A stretch of DNA of 32,385 nucleotides from Candidatus Tepidiaquacellales bacterium UBA6667 (GCA_002455255.1 DKKL01000031.1:19574-51958); one strand, 5' to 3'; counted from the first letter of the stretch, positions 1-9,020 are shown. Program-made: numbers and translations. The notes: generated from the letters alone by a model not told the origin.

Positions 1-2600
1 CGTCTCCCTGAAGCTTCTTCTTCTGCTTCGAACTGCCCTCCATATTCAACTCTGTAACCTTCAGGAAGTTTAATTCTGTTACTGATTCTTTCCTGAATCT
101 CATTTACTACACTTCTTTGATCTTTACCTGATACATTGGCAGAAATAACTATTTTTCTTTGAACATTTTCTCTGTTAATAGTGCTGGGCCCGGAAGTTGA
201 AATAACGTCAGCAACATAATACAACGGAATCTTCTGTCCGTTATAAGTATCTATTAAAATATTTTTTATATTTAAAATATTATTTTGTTTTGGATCATCA
301 AGCCTCAGAACTAAATCAAAACTTCTGTTGCCTTCAAATACCTGACTGACTACTTCACCGGAAAATGCTACATCTATAAATTCAGTAAAATTTTTCATTG
401 GAATCCCATACTGTGCAAGTAATTCCCTTTTTGGTTTTATCTGAATTTGAGGAATTTCAACTTGCTGTTCCACACTGATATCCACTAATCCGTTAACAGG
501 TGTAATTACATCTTTAATCTGATTTGCCGTTTTATATATTTCAGCAAGATTATTTCCATACAGTTTGATAGCAATATTTGCCCTTGTTCCGGATAACATA
601 TGATCTATCCTGTGACCAATTGGCTGGCCTATCGTTACACTGACACCTGAAACCAAAGAAAGTTTATCTCTGACATCATCAAAAAATTCATCACGGCTCC
701 TTCCATTCAGAGTGAAAGGCACTTCAATTTCAGATGAATTAACTCCCTGAGTATGTTCATCTAATTCAGCCCTGCCGGTTCTCCTTGCAGTGCTTTTTAC
801 TTCCGGAATAGTTAAAAGAAGATTTTCCATAACTGTTCCTATTTTATTGCTTTCTTCAAGTGATGTGCCGGGTAATGTAACAGCACTTATAACTAATGAA
901 CCTTCGTTAAATTCCGGAAGAAAACTTCTCCCTAAAGTTGTAAATACAGTTAATGAACCAATGAATAATATTGAAACAGAAACAAGAATTGCTTTTCTAT
1001 GATTTAGTGAACGTTCAAGTAATATTTTATAATACTTTATTAAAAATACCGTGAATTTATTTTCTCCGTGAGAATGTTTAGCAAGCACTCTTTCATTTGT
1101 TAAAAGATAACTGCATAAAACCGGAGTTAATGTTATAGCAACCACAAGAGAAGCGAATAGAGATACTATAAACGCAATTCCTAATGGAACAAGCAATCTT
1201 CCTTCCATACCTGTTAAGAAAAATAAAGGTAGAAATGCGGCAATAATAATAAATGTCGCATTAACAACCGAAGGTCTGACTTCAATAGATGCATTATAAA
1301 TTACTTCCAGATTACCTTTCTGATCTTCTTTGCGTTTAAGTGAATTTTCTTTTAATCTTTTGAATACATTTTCAACATCAATTATGGCATCATCTACTAA
1401 TGCACCAATTGCAATTGCCATTCCTCCTAAACTCATTGTGTTTATTGTAAATCCTAACAATTCGAGTGTTAATATCGAAGAAACTAAAGAGATTGGGATT
1501 GCTGTCAGTGAAATAACTGTGGCCCGGACATTCATTAAAAATACTATAAGAATTATTACAACAAAAACTGATCCTTCAATCAGTGTTTTTGTAATATTAT
1601 TTATAGAAGCTTTAATAAAATCTGCCTGCCTGAAAATATGAGAATTTATTAGAACATCATCTGGCAAGTTTTTAGAAATATCCGATAATGATTGATCAAT
1701 TTTTTCTGTTAATTCTAATGTATTTACTGAAGGTTGTTTTTGAATTGCAAGAATCACCGCCGGTTCTCCGTTAACTGAAGCATCACCTATTTTCACTGAT
1801 GAACCTATTTTAATTTCAGCAACATCAAGTAATTTAACAGGAGCACCATTAACAACTTTAATTACAGAATTACCCATTTGATCTATTTCACTAATTCTTC
1901 CTATACCTCTTATTATATATTCCTGATAATATTCATTTAAAAATCCACCGGAAGCATTCTGGTTTATATTTTTACTTGTTTCCGTAAGTTCACTTAAAGA
2001 AACATCATAATAACTCATTTTTTGCGGTGATGCCTGTATTTGATATTGCTTATATTCACCGCCTATTACAGTAACCTGAGATACGCCTCCAACTGCAAGA
2101 AGTGAGGGTCTGATAGTCCAGTCAGATATCGTCCTTAAATCCATTAGATTAACATTTTTTCCGGCAACACTTACATACATAATTTCACCCATAATTGAAG
2201 ATTGAGGTGCTAATACAGGATTGCCAACTCCTTCCGGCATTTGTTCACTTATAGCAGCAATTTTTTCAGCGACTATTTGTCTTGCCTGATAAATATCTGT
2301 CCCCCAATTAAATTCTATCCAGACGATAGAAAATCCTGCGGATGAAGATGAACGAACTCTTCTTACATCAGTCGCACCATTTACGGAAGTTTCTATTTTA
2401 AAAGTAACAAGCTGTTCTACTTCTTCAGGAGCCATACCATGAGCTTCAGTTAAAACAACAACGGTTGGTGCAGTCAAATCCGGGAACACATCTACTTCCA
2501 TATTCAATGCTGTATAAGTTCCGAAAGCAAGCAATAAAACGGAGATTATAATAATCAGGATTCTGTTTTTTAATGAGAAACCTAAAATTTTGTTTAACAT
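1..2600 (-). CDS. Heavy-metal efflux RND permease, CusA/CzcA family (C-terminus cut off)
   Basis: Inner-membrane proton-driven pump of the tripartite RND metal exporter; about 866 residues are visible from an ATG at 2600 and the reading frame stays open to the left window edge, so roughly the last 150-200 residues are missing. Seen: an N-terminal membrane helix directly after the start, the early motif NMEVDVFPDLTAPTV, and the fourth-helix charge relay AIGALVDDAIIDVEN (A397 to N411, with D403, D404 and E410). From family knowledge, this AIG-DD-VEN pattern fits the HME3-like subgroup better than the DFG-type Zn/Co/Cd pumps or the typical Cu/Ag pumps, so I do not assign a metal. It lies 19 bases downstream of the adaptor gene and is surely co-transcribed. 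The outer-membrane channel gene is not in the window and may lie further left. Confidence 0.95.
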   Translation of the reverse strand, partial: MLNKILGFSLKNRILIIIISVLLLAFGTYTALNMEVDVFPDLTAPTVVVLTEAHGMAPEEVEQLVTFKIETSVNGATDVRRVRSSSSAGFSIVWIEFNWGTDIYQARQIVAEKIAAISEQMPEGVGNPVLAPQSSIMGEIMYVSVAGKNVNLMDLRTISDWTIRPSLLAVGGVSQVTVIGGEYKQYQIQASPQKMSYYDVSLSELTETSKNINQNASGGFLNEYYQEYIIRGIGRISEIDQMGNSVIKVVNGAPVKLLDVAEIKIGSSVKIGDASVNGEPAVILAIQKQPSVNTLELTEKIDQSLSDISKNLPDDVLINSHIFRQADFIKASINNITKTLIEGSVFVVIILIVFLMNVRATVISLTAIPISLVSSILTLELLGFTINTMSLGGMAIAIGALVDDAIIDVENVFKRLKENSLKRKEDQKGNLEVIYNASIEVRPSVVNATFIIIAAFLPLFFLTGMEGRLLVPLGIAFIVSLFASLVVAITLTPVLCSYLLTNERVLAKHSHGENKFTVFLIKYYKILLERSLNHRKAILVSVSILFIGSLTVFTTLGRSFLPEFNEGSLVISAVTLPGTSLEESNKIGTVMENLLLTIPEVKSTARRTGRAELDEHTQGVNSSEIEVPFTLNGRSRDEFFDDVRDKLSLVSGVSVTIGQPIGHRIDHMLSGTRANIAIKLYGNNLAEIYKTANQIKDVITPVNGLVDISVEQQVEIPQIQIKPKRELLAQYGIPMKNFTEFIDVAFSGEVVSQVFEGNRSFDLVLRLDDPKQNNILNIKNILIDTYNGQKIPLYYVADVISTSGPSTINRENVQRKIVISANVSGKDQRSVVNEIQERISNRIKLPEGYRVEYGGQFEAEEEASGR

Positions 2601-2619
2601 AACTTTACATTTTAATTAT

Positions 2620-4251
2620 TTAATGATCGTGTCCGTGAGATGGTAAACTACCGGATAAAGATGCGAGTTTTATCTGATATGTACCTTTTGTTACTACTCT
2701 TTCTCCTTCATTTAATCCGGATAAAATCTGGACATTATTTCCATCCGATTCACCGATTTTAACTTCTCTTTTTTCGAAACTAATTCCTGAAGTTTGAATA
2801 AATACATAGAATACACCGTGTTCTTCCAATAGAGCTGATATAGGTATCACAAGAGCATCCGGAATTCTGTTAGTCTTTAAATAAACTTCTACAAAAGTCC
2901 CCGGTATAAGCTCTTCCCTGTAATCTATTTCAAAATTTACCGGTAAAAGTAAATTTTCCTGACCGGTGTTTTTTCCGAATATAATAGATCTTCCGTTTAA
3001 TTGTTCCGTGTCATAAATTTTTCCATCCGGTGTTTTGAAATTTGCAGACCTGATGGAATTAATAATCTCAAAATATTTCTGTGATAAATCTGCCTTCATC
3101 AAAAGTTTTTGATTTCTGACTACATTAGCGAGGGTTTGCCCGGGTTGAACATATTCACCGTTAAGTATATTTATTGATTTTAAAAATCCGCCAATTGGAG
3201 AATAAATTCGGACACCTGATTCACCATAATTTGTTGTCAATGTATTATAGATCTCTTTTGAGATTATATGATTATTTTTTATAGCATCAAATTCTTTATC
3301 TGAAATTATTTTATCATTATTAAGTTCAGTTGCCCGTTCAAGATCAGATTTTGCTTTTTCATAATTTGCTTTTGCTTCCAGTATTTTTGAATTTATATTT
3401 CCTTCATTAAGATTACCGCCGGAAATCGTAAATAAATTTTCACCTTTGAATACTTTCATACCATTAATATAATTACTTCCAAAGTGTACAATCCCACCGG
3501 ATTTTGCAGATATTATCGCTTCTTCGCCTATCGGTGTTTGAATTTGTCCGGTTGTTTTAATCGTATAATAAAATGTTCCTCTGTTTATTTCCCTATTAGC
3601 AAATTCAATTTTCCAGGATTGTTCTTTTGTAAAAATTACTTCATTGCTGCTGCCGGAAGATATTAATGAATTTTTTTCTTCGCCTGAATGATTATGCGAA
3701 TCGTGATTGTGATCTTTACCATCATGTTTGTGATCATGGTCATCGTGGTCATGATTGTGCCCGTCGTGGTCATGATTGTGTCCATCGTGATCATGGTCAT
3801 CGTGTCTTGAATTTTTATCCGTTTTTACAGAACTTTTATCCGGGGAAATATTTATGTGGTATAACTTTAGAGTGTCAGTAAATTCTTTAGAATCTACTAT
3901 AAATTTAAGAGTAATATCATTTGAAGGTTTAGTCGGAATAAATTCAGGTTTGAAAATTCCGGGGGAGTCCTGAGTATTTGCAACCGCAGTGCCGTTATTT
4001 GGTATATCTACTATTACCTTACCATTATTTAATGGTTTAAATACATCTCCTGTTTCAGTTGCAAATACATTAAAAACAGTTTTTTCACCTACGACTAATG
4101 GTGAAAATTCAATAAATAATTCTAAATGTTTTGAATAAACAGTATATGAAACCGGCTCTAATTTTATTTCAGGCGCAGTCACTTCTTTCTTATCACATCC
4201 GTATATAAAAATAACAGATATGATAAAATATATTGAAATATATTTTTTCAT
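2620..4251 (-). CDS. Periplasmic adaptor (membrane fusion) lipoprotein of metal RND efflux pump, CusB/CzcB type, with His-rich insert
   Basis: Links the RND pump to an outer-membrane channel. Seen in 543 residues: a lipoprotein signal with lipobox ending IYGC (Cys19); an N-terminal beta domain (about 35-135) containing LFIEFSPLVVGEKTVF, which is typical of Bacteroidota metal adaptors; a His/Asp-rich stretch at 150-188 with 16 histidines; then the HlyD-type barrel/hairpin core with a coiled-coil segment (about 265-330, KILEAKANYEKAKSDLERA) and the C-terminal membrane-proximal domain (GLNEGERVVTKG). The protein ends GSLPSHGHDH, adding more metal-binding histidines. The His-rich part is encoded by near-perfect 21-base repeats. 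It precedes the pump gene in the same transcription unit and follows another His-rich secreted protein. The histidines suggest divalent cation (Zn, Co, Ni, Cd) or Cu binding; which one cannot be read from the sequence. Confidence 0.95.
   Translation of the reverse strand: MKKYISIYFIISVIFIYGCDKKEVTAPEIKLEPVSYTVYSKHLELFIEFSPLVVGEKTVFNVFATETGDVFKPLNNGKVIVDIPNNGTAVANTQDSPGIFKPEFIPTKPSNDITLKFIVDSKEFTDTLKLYHINISPDKSSVKTDKNSRHDDHDHDGHNHDHDGHNHDHDDHDHKHDGKDHNHDSHNHSGEEKNSLISSGSSNEVIFTKEQSWKIEFANREINRGTFYYTIKTTGQIQTPIGEEAIISAKSGGIVHFGSNYINGMKVFKGENLFTISGGNLNEGNINSKILEAKANYEKAKSDLERATELNNDKIISDKEFDAIKNNHIISKEIYNTLTTNYGESGVRIYSPIGGFLKSINILNGEYVQPGQTLANVVRNQKLLMKADLSQKYFEIINSIRSANFKTPDGKIYDTEQLNGRSIIFGKNTGQENLLLPVNFEIDYREELIPGTFVEVYLKTNRIPDALVIPISALLEEHGVFYVFIQTSGISFEKREVKIGESDGNNVQILSGLNEGERVVTKGTYQIKLASLSGSLPSHGHDH
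3745..3786. repeat. Two tandem 21-base repeats coding HDGHNHD units
   Basis: Units 3745-3765 and 3766-3786 differ at two bases only. They are in frame with the adaptor gene, so copy-number change would alter the number of histidines without breaking the frame. Shorter related units flank them. Confidence 0.85.
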
Positions 4252-4304
4252 AAAGAAAATTTTTAATTTTTAAATTAGTTAAAAAATTTTACAGTGATTA
4301 ATTA

Positions 4305-4685
4305 TCAGGTAAGATGTGCAGGCGGTGCACGGGGCGGTAATAAGTTAGAATGATTTGCCGGTTTAATTCTGGCCGGATCAGTTTTCCGGCTTAAATATTC
4401 TGTTAGCTCAGGTTTTAGAATACTGAATAAATTTATTGCAATAACTTCATTAAAAATTTCTTTTATAGTTTTTGCGATATTTTTATTTGTTGTCAGAAAA
4501 TAAGCGGAATGCCTGTGAGATGAACTTTCTTTTGAACAGCTCTCAGATTTTAAACAATGGTTAAGATATTCAAACTGTTGATTGATATGAATATGGTCAT
4601 CATGAGAATGATTATGAGGAAAAATATCGTGGACTTGTAAAAATACAAGTGAAAATAAAATTAATATGTTTACGAAAATTTTCAA
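4305..4685 (-). CDS. Small secreted His-rich protein upstream of metal efflux genes
   Basis: I do not recognise a named family. Seen in 126 residues: a hydrophobic N-terminal signal or anchor (residues 3-18), then a His cluster HNHSHDDHIH (24-33), two cysteines in HCLKSESC, a hydrophobic helix-like stretch (about 70-95), and a proline-rich end LLPPRAPPAHLT. The only possible start is a TTG at 4685, because the next upstream in-frame codons include a stop at 4695-4697. The gap to the adaptor start is 53 bases, same strand, so it is probably the first gene of the efflux operon. Small unnamed proteins of this layout with a Pro-rich C-terminus are common ahead of metal efflux operons in Bacteroidota. 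A periplasmic metal-binding or sensing role is inference. Confidence 0.7.
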   Translation of the reverse strand: MKIFVNILILFSLVFLQVHDIFPHNHSHDDHIHINQQFEYLNHCLKSESCSKESSSHRHSAYFLTTNKNIAKTIKEIFNEVIAINLFSILKPELTEYLSRKTDPARIKPANHSNLLPPRAPPAHLT

Positions 4686-4811
4686 ATATCTTGTTTATTG
4701 AACTTAATTAAAATATGTAATTAATTAAAGATTATAATTGTGACTAAGAATTTGTATTTAGTTTAATAGAATTACATTATACTTTAAACAGTATTAAAAA
4801 AATTCTCTTTA
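4686..4811. other. Divergent intergenic region, metal efflux operon versus permease operon
   Basis: 126 very AT-rich bases between divergent start codons; promoters for both directions must lie here. I see an imperfect AT-only inverted repeat (TTAATTA near 4704-4710 and TAATTAA at 4718-4724) but no convincing metal-regulator operator or standard -35/-10 pair. Confidence 0.5.
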
Positions 4812-5780
4812 TTGGATTTTCAAATATTAATATCAAATCTAACAAATCCAACTTTATTATATTTCCTTCTTGGAATTATTGCTTCAATTGTCAAAAGTGA
4901 CTTAGAAATTCCCGCTTCGTCAAGTAAATTTATCGCATTATATTTATTATTTTCAATCGGATTTAAAGGTGGTCAGGAATTAACACATTCTGAATTTGAT
5001 ATTGAAATTTTATATTCCTTGATATTCGGAGTTTTTATTTCAGTTGCAATTCCTTTCTACACATTTTTTATTTTAAAGAAGAAATTAAGTATCAGTGACT
5101 CAGGAGCTGTAGCAGCATCTTATGGTTCAGTAAGTGCGGTAACTTTTGTTGCAGCCGTTTCGTTTCTTGAATCAAGAGGAATGGCATCTGACGGATATAT
5201 GGTGGCTGTGATGGCATTAATGGAATCACCTGCAATTATAGTTGGAGTTATACTTATAATGTTATTTCAAAAAGAATCTAGAACGCCTGGTCATTTATCA
5301 AAAATAATCAAACATTCTTTAACTAACGGAAGTGTATTAATGATAACAGGAAGTTTGATTATAGGCTTAATTGCAGAAGCAAAGCAAGCAGAAGGAATAA
5401 AACCTTTTACAACTGATATATTTAAAGGCTTTCTGGCAATATTTCTGCTTGAAATGGGAATGATAACGGCAAAGAGATTTAAAGCATTCAGAAAATATGG
5501 ATTGTTCGTATTTGCGTTTGCAATATTAATTCCATTAATAAATGGATGTTTGGTTGCAATATTAAGCGGCTTATTTCTTTCAGATCCTGCCAATAGATTT
5601 ATTTTCGCAATATTAGCAGCAAGTGCTTCATATATAGCAGTTCCGGCTGCGATGACACTTGCAGCACCGAAAGCAGACCCGGGGCTTTATATTCCAATGG
5701 CAATCGGAGTGACATTTCCATTCAATATAACAATTGGTATTCCTGTATATTTTTATTGTGTCAATCTTAATTTGTTTTAA
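4812..5780 (+). CDS. Sodium-dependent bicarbonate permease family protein (SbtA-like, DUF897)
   Basis: Integral membrane protein of 322 residues with about ten hydrophobic helices. The N-terminus (MDFQILISNLTNPTL), the early IGFKGGQEL segment and the helix GSVSAVTFVAAVSFLESRG match the layout of cyanobacterial SbtA, where GAVSGST-like residues line the substrate site. It is shorter than typical SbtA (about 370 residues) because the cytoplasmic loop between the two halves is short (around LFQKESRTPGHLSKIIK). The start is a TTG at 4812. No gene for the PII-like regulator SbtB is adjacent. The substrate is probably bicarbonate or another small anion with sodium; this is inferred from family only. 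The next gene starts 54 bases downstream on the same strand, so co-transcription is likely. Confidence 0.85.
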   Translation: MDFQILISNLTNPTLLYFLLGIIASIVKSDLEIPASSSKFIALYLLFSIGFKGGQELTHSEFDIEILYSLIFGVFISVAIPFYTFFILKKKLSISDSGAVAASYGSVSAVTFVAAVSFLESRGMASDGYMVAVMALMESPAIIVGVILIMLFQKESRTPGHLSKIIKHSLTNGSVLMITGSLIIGLIAEAKQAEGIKPFTTDIFKGFLAIFLLEMGMITAKRFKAFRKYGLFVFAFAILIPLINGCLVAILSGLFLSDPANRFIFAILAASASYIAVPAAMTLAAPKADPGLYIPMAIGVTFPFNITIGIPVYFYCVNLNLF

Positions 5781-5834
5781 TTTTCAAATTAATCTGAATT
5801 TCTAAAATCAATAATTTAGCATAAGTTTTTAAAA

Positions 5835-7100
5835 ATGGAATTCTGGAGAAAGAATTTATATAGTATTTGGATTGCACAGTTTTTTGCAATGGTTGGTATG
5901 AGTATGGTTATTCCTTTTCTACCATTCTATGTGAGAGAATTAGGAGTTACTGATCCTAAAGAAATTGAACAATGGAGTGGATTAGTATTTGCAGGACCAT
6001 TTATTTTATCATTTGTAATGACGCCAATATGGGGAACACTTGGTGATAAATTCGGAAAGAAGCCAATGGTATTACGTGCAATTTTCGGATTGGCGATTTC
6101 TCAATTACTTATTGGTTTATCACCAAATGTTTTCTGGTTGTTTATTTTTAGAATGTTTCAGGGAGGTATAAGCGGATTCATTGCAGCTTCACTTGCATTA
6201 GTATCAGCTTCAACCCCAAAAGAAAATTCAGGATATGCTATTGGAATACTTCAAACCTCAATATCAGCGGGAACTGTTATAGGACCGGTTCTTGGAGGAT
6301 TTTTAGCAGATGTAACTTCTCATAGTAATATATTTTTTATAACTGCGATAATCTGTTTCTTTTCCGGTGTTTTAGTTTATTTAAATGTAAAAGAACCCGT
6401 AATAATTAAAAAACATCAGAACTTTACATTGTTTGAAAATTTTCAATTTGCTTTCAGTCAAAAAAAGATTTTTTATTCATTACTTTCCATAACACTCGTT
6501 ACAATGTCCATATCATTAGCACAGCCGGTTTTTGCATTATTTATAGAAAGTTTTGATATTGAATTAATTTATAGAGGCACAATAACGGGATCAATATTCG
6601 GAATTACCGGTGTATTTACGGTAATAGCCGCTCCCTGGTGGGGGAAAAGAGTTGACAGAAAAGGTTATAAAAAAAATATACTGATAGCAATGAGCGGGGC
6701 AGCAATTGCATATTTTCTTCATAACGTTTTTTCAAATGTATTTTATTTGTATCCTGTGAGAGCTTTTCTTGGATTTTGTGTAGGAGGTTTAATACCTGTG
6801 TTTTATGCTTACATAAGTAAAAATGTACCTGATGAAAGGAAGAGTGGAATTATGGGTTTTGCTTCGAGTTTCACTTTGTTTGGGAATTTAATCGGACCAT
6901 TATTTTGCACAGCCTTACTTTATAAATTAAACGTCCATCACATATTCCTGATTTCAGGAATAATAATGTGTATAAATACAATTTTTACATATATAAATTT
7001 CAGTGATTATAAGCTTAATCAATTTTTCAGAATAGACAAATCTAAGTTAAAAGAAAAAGATAAGGCTGCAAGTGAAATTTATGAAGAAACAGAAAGCTGA
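5835..7100 (+). CDS. MFS transporter, probable drug exporter (MdtG-like)
   Basis: A 421-residue major facilitator protein with 12 predicted hydrophobic helices. Seen: first helix IAQFFAMVGMSMVIPFLPFYVREL, the motif A loop GTLGDKFGKKPM between helices 2 and 3, motif C-like glycine/proline-rich helix 5 (GTVIGPVLGGFLAD), and a second motif A-like loop in the C-terminal half (WWGKRVDRKGYKKN). Motif C points to a proton-driven antiporter. Sequence flavour is that of MdtG/multidrug exporters; the real substrate is unknown. It ends with a charged cytoplasmic tail (KLKEKDKAASEIYEETES). The stop is followed after one base by the best start of the DUF971 gene, so the two are translationally coupled. 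Confidence 0.9.
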   Translation: MEFWRKNLYSIWIAQFFAMVGMSMVIPFLPFYVRELGVTDPKEIEQWSGLVFAGPFILSFVMTPIWGTLGDKFGKKPMVLRAIFGLAISQLLIGLSPNVFWLFIFRMFQGGISGFIAASLALVSASTPKENSGYAIGILQTSISAGTVIGPVLGGFLADVTSHSNIFFITAIICFFSGVLVYLNVKEPVIIKKHQNFTLFENFQFAFSQKKIFYSLLSITLVTMSISLAQPVFALFIESFDIELIYRGTITGSIFGITGVFTVIAAPWWGKRVDRKGYKKNILIAMSGAAIAYFLHNVFSNVFYLYPVRAFLGFCVGGLIPVFYAYISKNVPDERKSGIMGFASSFTLFGNLIGPLFCTALLYKLNVHHIFLISGIIMCINTIFTYINFSDYKLNQFFRIDKSKLKEKDKAASEIYEETES

Positions 7101-7101
7101 T

Positions 7102-7401
7102 ATGAATAATTTAAAAAAAATAGACTTACAAAAAAATATTTTAAAGTTCACTTGGGAAGATAATAATATCTCAGAAGTAGAATTAAAAAAGCTCAGAGAT
7201 GAATGTCCATGTGTAAATTGCAAAGGGGAAAGTGTTATTTTTGACAGTTATATACCTATAAAATCTCCATTTAAACCTCCTGGATTTTATGAAATTAAAT
7301 CAATTGAACCGGTGGGCAACTATGCAATACAAATTATATGGAAAGATGGTCACAATACCGGAATATATTCTTATGAGATTTTAAAAAAAATAACTCAATG
7401 A
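7102..7401 (+). CDS. DUF971 family small protein
   Basis: 99 residues if started at the ATG at 7102, one base after the transporter stop; upstream in-frame ATGs at 7072 and 7081 would lie inside the transporter gene. The core LRDECPCVNCKGE followed by a C-terminal IQIIWKDGHNTGIYSYEIL is the diagnostic pattern of DUF971, the fold also found as the N-terminal domain of gamma-butyrobetaine hydroxylase. The Cys pair (CPCVNC) may bind a metal. In other bacteria DUF971 proteins sit near Fe-S cluster carrier genes, but here the neighbours are transporters and give no clear role. Confidence 0.85.
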   Translation: MNNLKKIDLQKNILKFTWEDNNISEVELKKLRDECPCVNCKGESVIFDSYIPIKSPFKPPGFYEIKSIEPVGNYAIQIIWKDGHNTGIYSYEILKKITQ

Positions 7402-7453
7402 AAGTCCTTTATATTTCAGATAATTTTATATAGTTTTAAATAATTCAATTAAA

Positions 7454-7458
7454 AGGAG
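7454..7458 (+). promoter_or_regulatory. Strong Shine-Dalgarno AGGAG of the Asp-box secreted protein
   Basis: AGGAG lies five bases before the ATG at 7464. This is unusual here because most genes in the window have no recognisable Shine-Dalgarno. Confidence 0.8.
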
Positions 7459-7463
7459 AAAAA

Positions 7464-8963
7464 ATGAAACACATTTACACATCTTTGCTTTTAATATTTT
7501 TTTCAGTTCTTATAATTTCAGATGTTCATTCTGGTGAAATTAAACCAGGTCCCGTTGATTATACAAATATAAAAACAAATGATTCTCCTGTTTGGGGAAA
7601 TGATGTTTTGATAATGGATTCAGAACCTGAAGGTCCAATATCAGGAGTAAGGGCAAGTAATGGAACAATTTGGGTAGCGGTGAATGATACAACTTTAAGT
7701 GCCGGAAGAGGATTATTATTTTATACTTCTACAAATGACGGAAATACATGGGCATTACATCCTACTGCCATTCAACCTGCTTTTCTTGCGAGTGAAATAT
7801 TCATGGTAAAAGCAGGAGATTCTACATTATGTTTTTTCAGAGTTGGAAGTACTATTTACAGATTTAATGTTGTTACAAATTCTTTTGTAACTCTACCCGA
7901 AGCAAGTGTAGGACCTTTTGGAGTTGTAGCATCATCCACAAATTCATTATATATCTTTTTCCAGTCGGCTGTAAATTCAATTAGAAGAACAAGCTCGGCT
8001 GATTATGGATTTACATGGGGAAATGGAGGATTAGTTACATCAAATACGAGACCTACATTATCAATTTCTGCAACAGGCGACACATTAACAACAATGTATA
8101 GACCAGCCGGAAATACATCAGCAATAACAAGATTTAGATACAGAGAAACAGCACCCGGTATGATTGCTACAGCCGGACCATCAGTTGCTGTATTAACAGC
8201 CGGAACAGAAAGAGATCAGTATAATTATTATATGTTTGGTCCTATTCATTGGGTTATATATACAGAAGGAGTTACACCTAACAGAGATGTTAAAGCACTG
8301 ATAAGTACAAACAGTGGATTAAATTTCGGAACTCCTGTAGATGTTGCGGCAGATCCCAATAAAGATGAGTATTGGTTTGCAGGTGCGATAGGAATGGGAT
8401 TGTCTTTTAATGGTTTGGATTTAACTTGGCTTTCTGACACAGCAGGGACAACAGCATTTCAGGATAGAATTTTTTACAGAGGTACTTCATATACAGACCC
8501 TTCAAGTTTTTCAGGTGCTTTTGCATTCAATCAAAATCCTGTTACAGGTTCAGATACGAGAGATTATAAACCATCAGTAATTGAATTGCCAAATTCAGAT
8601 CTTGGAGTAATTTTTGTAGCAACACAAGGTGGAAATAAAAAATTATATTGGGATAGATTTTCATCTGTTACTAATATTTCAAATAATAACACTAACGCAG
8701 AATCATATAATCTTTCACAAAACTATCCAAATCCATTCAACCCTTCTACAACAATTGAGTTTGCAATTCCCAATAGTGAAATTGTATCACTAAAAGTATT
8801 TGATGTACTTGGAAAAGAAGTTGCTACTTTAGTAAATAAGAAGATGGAAAAAGGCAGTTATAGTGTTAATTTTAATGCTTCAAAATTAACCAGTGGCGTT
8901 TATTTTTACAAACTTGTTTCAGGTAATTTTACAACTGTTAAAAGAATGATGTTAGTAAAATAA
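7464..8963 (+). CDS. Secreted Asp-box (BNR/sialidase-like propeller) protein with type IX sorting domain
   Basis: 499 residues. Seen: a Sec signal peptide (1-24, ending VHSG), a beta-propeller body with Asp-box-like turns such as STNDGNTW, SADYGFTW and STNSGLNF, and a C-terminal domain from about residue 417 (SYNLSQNYPNPFNPSTTIEF onward) with the SLKVFDVLGKEV and LTSGVYFYKLVSG signatures of T9SS cargo. The protein should cross the inner membrane by Sec and be exported by the type IX system, with the domain cleaved or anchored at the cell surface. Asp-boxes occur in sialidases and many other propellers; I see no clear set of sialidase arginines, so enzyme activity is not assigned. A strong Shine-Dalgarno suggests high expression, and a strong terminator follows. 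Confidence 0.88.
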   Translation: MKHIYTSLLLIFFSVLIISDVHSGEIKPGPVDYTNIKTNDSPVWGNDVLIMDSEPEGPISGVRASNGTIWVAVNDTTLSAGRGLLFYTSTNDGNTWALHPTAIQPAFLASEIFMVKAGDSTLCFFRVGSTIYRFNVVTNSFVTLPEASVGPFGVVASSTNSLYIFFQSAVNSIRRTSSADYGFTWGNGGLVTSNTRPTLSISATGDTLTTMYRPAGNTSAITRFRYRETAPGMIATAGPSVAVLTAGTERDQYNYYMFGPIHWVIYTEGVTPNRDVKALISTNSGLNFGTPVDVAADPNKDEYWFAGAIGMGLSFNGLDLTWLSDTAGTTAFQDRIFYRGTSYTDPSSFSGAFAFNQNPVTGSDTRDYKPSVIELPNSDLGVIFVATQGGNKKLYWDRFSSVTNISNNNTNAESYNLSQNYPNPFNPSTTIEFAIPNSEIVSLKVFDVLGKEVATLVNKKMEKGSYSVNFNASKLTSGVYFYKLVSGNFTTVKRMMLVK

Positions 8964-8988
8964 AATTCAATAATTATTTTAATCTAAA

Positions 8989-9020
8989 ACAGAAAAGCCG
9001 CTGAAAAGCGGCTTTTCTGT
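8989..9020. terminator. Bidirectional rho-independent terminator
   Basis: A perfect 14-base-pair stem (8989-9002 with 9007-9020) closed by a GAAA loop. The outer part of the stem is AAAA/TTTT, giving a T-rich end on either strand. It sits between the stop of the secreted protein and the stop of the convergent six-gene operon and can serve both. Confidence 0.93.

Noticed and set aside
790..1641. Plus-strand open frames at 790-1002 and 1330-1641
   Set aside because: They lie wholly inside the RND pump gene on the other strand and have no recognisable domain.
3666..3881. Plus-strand open frame rich in Arg/His opposite the adaptor gene
   Set aside because: It is the antisense of the His-rich repeat; codon bias of the repeat keeps the opposite frame open.
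4703..4730. TTAATTA/TAATTAA inverted repeat as a regulator operator
   Set aside because: Pure A/T repeats are expected by chance in such AT-rich spacer sequence.
5291..5593. 100-codon minus-strand frame inside the permease gene
   Set aside because: Antisense of membrane helices; composition is a mirror of the real gene.
7072..7101. Upstream start codons for the DUF971 gene overlapping the transporter
   Set aside because: ATG at 7102 directly follows the transporter stop and gives the normal family length.
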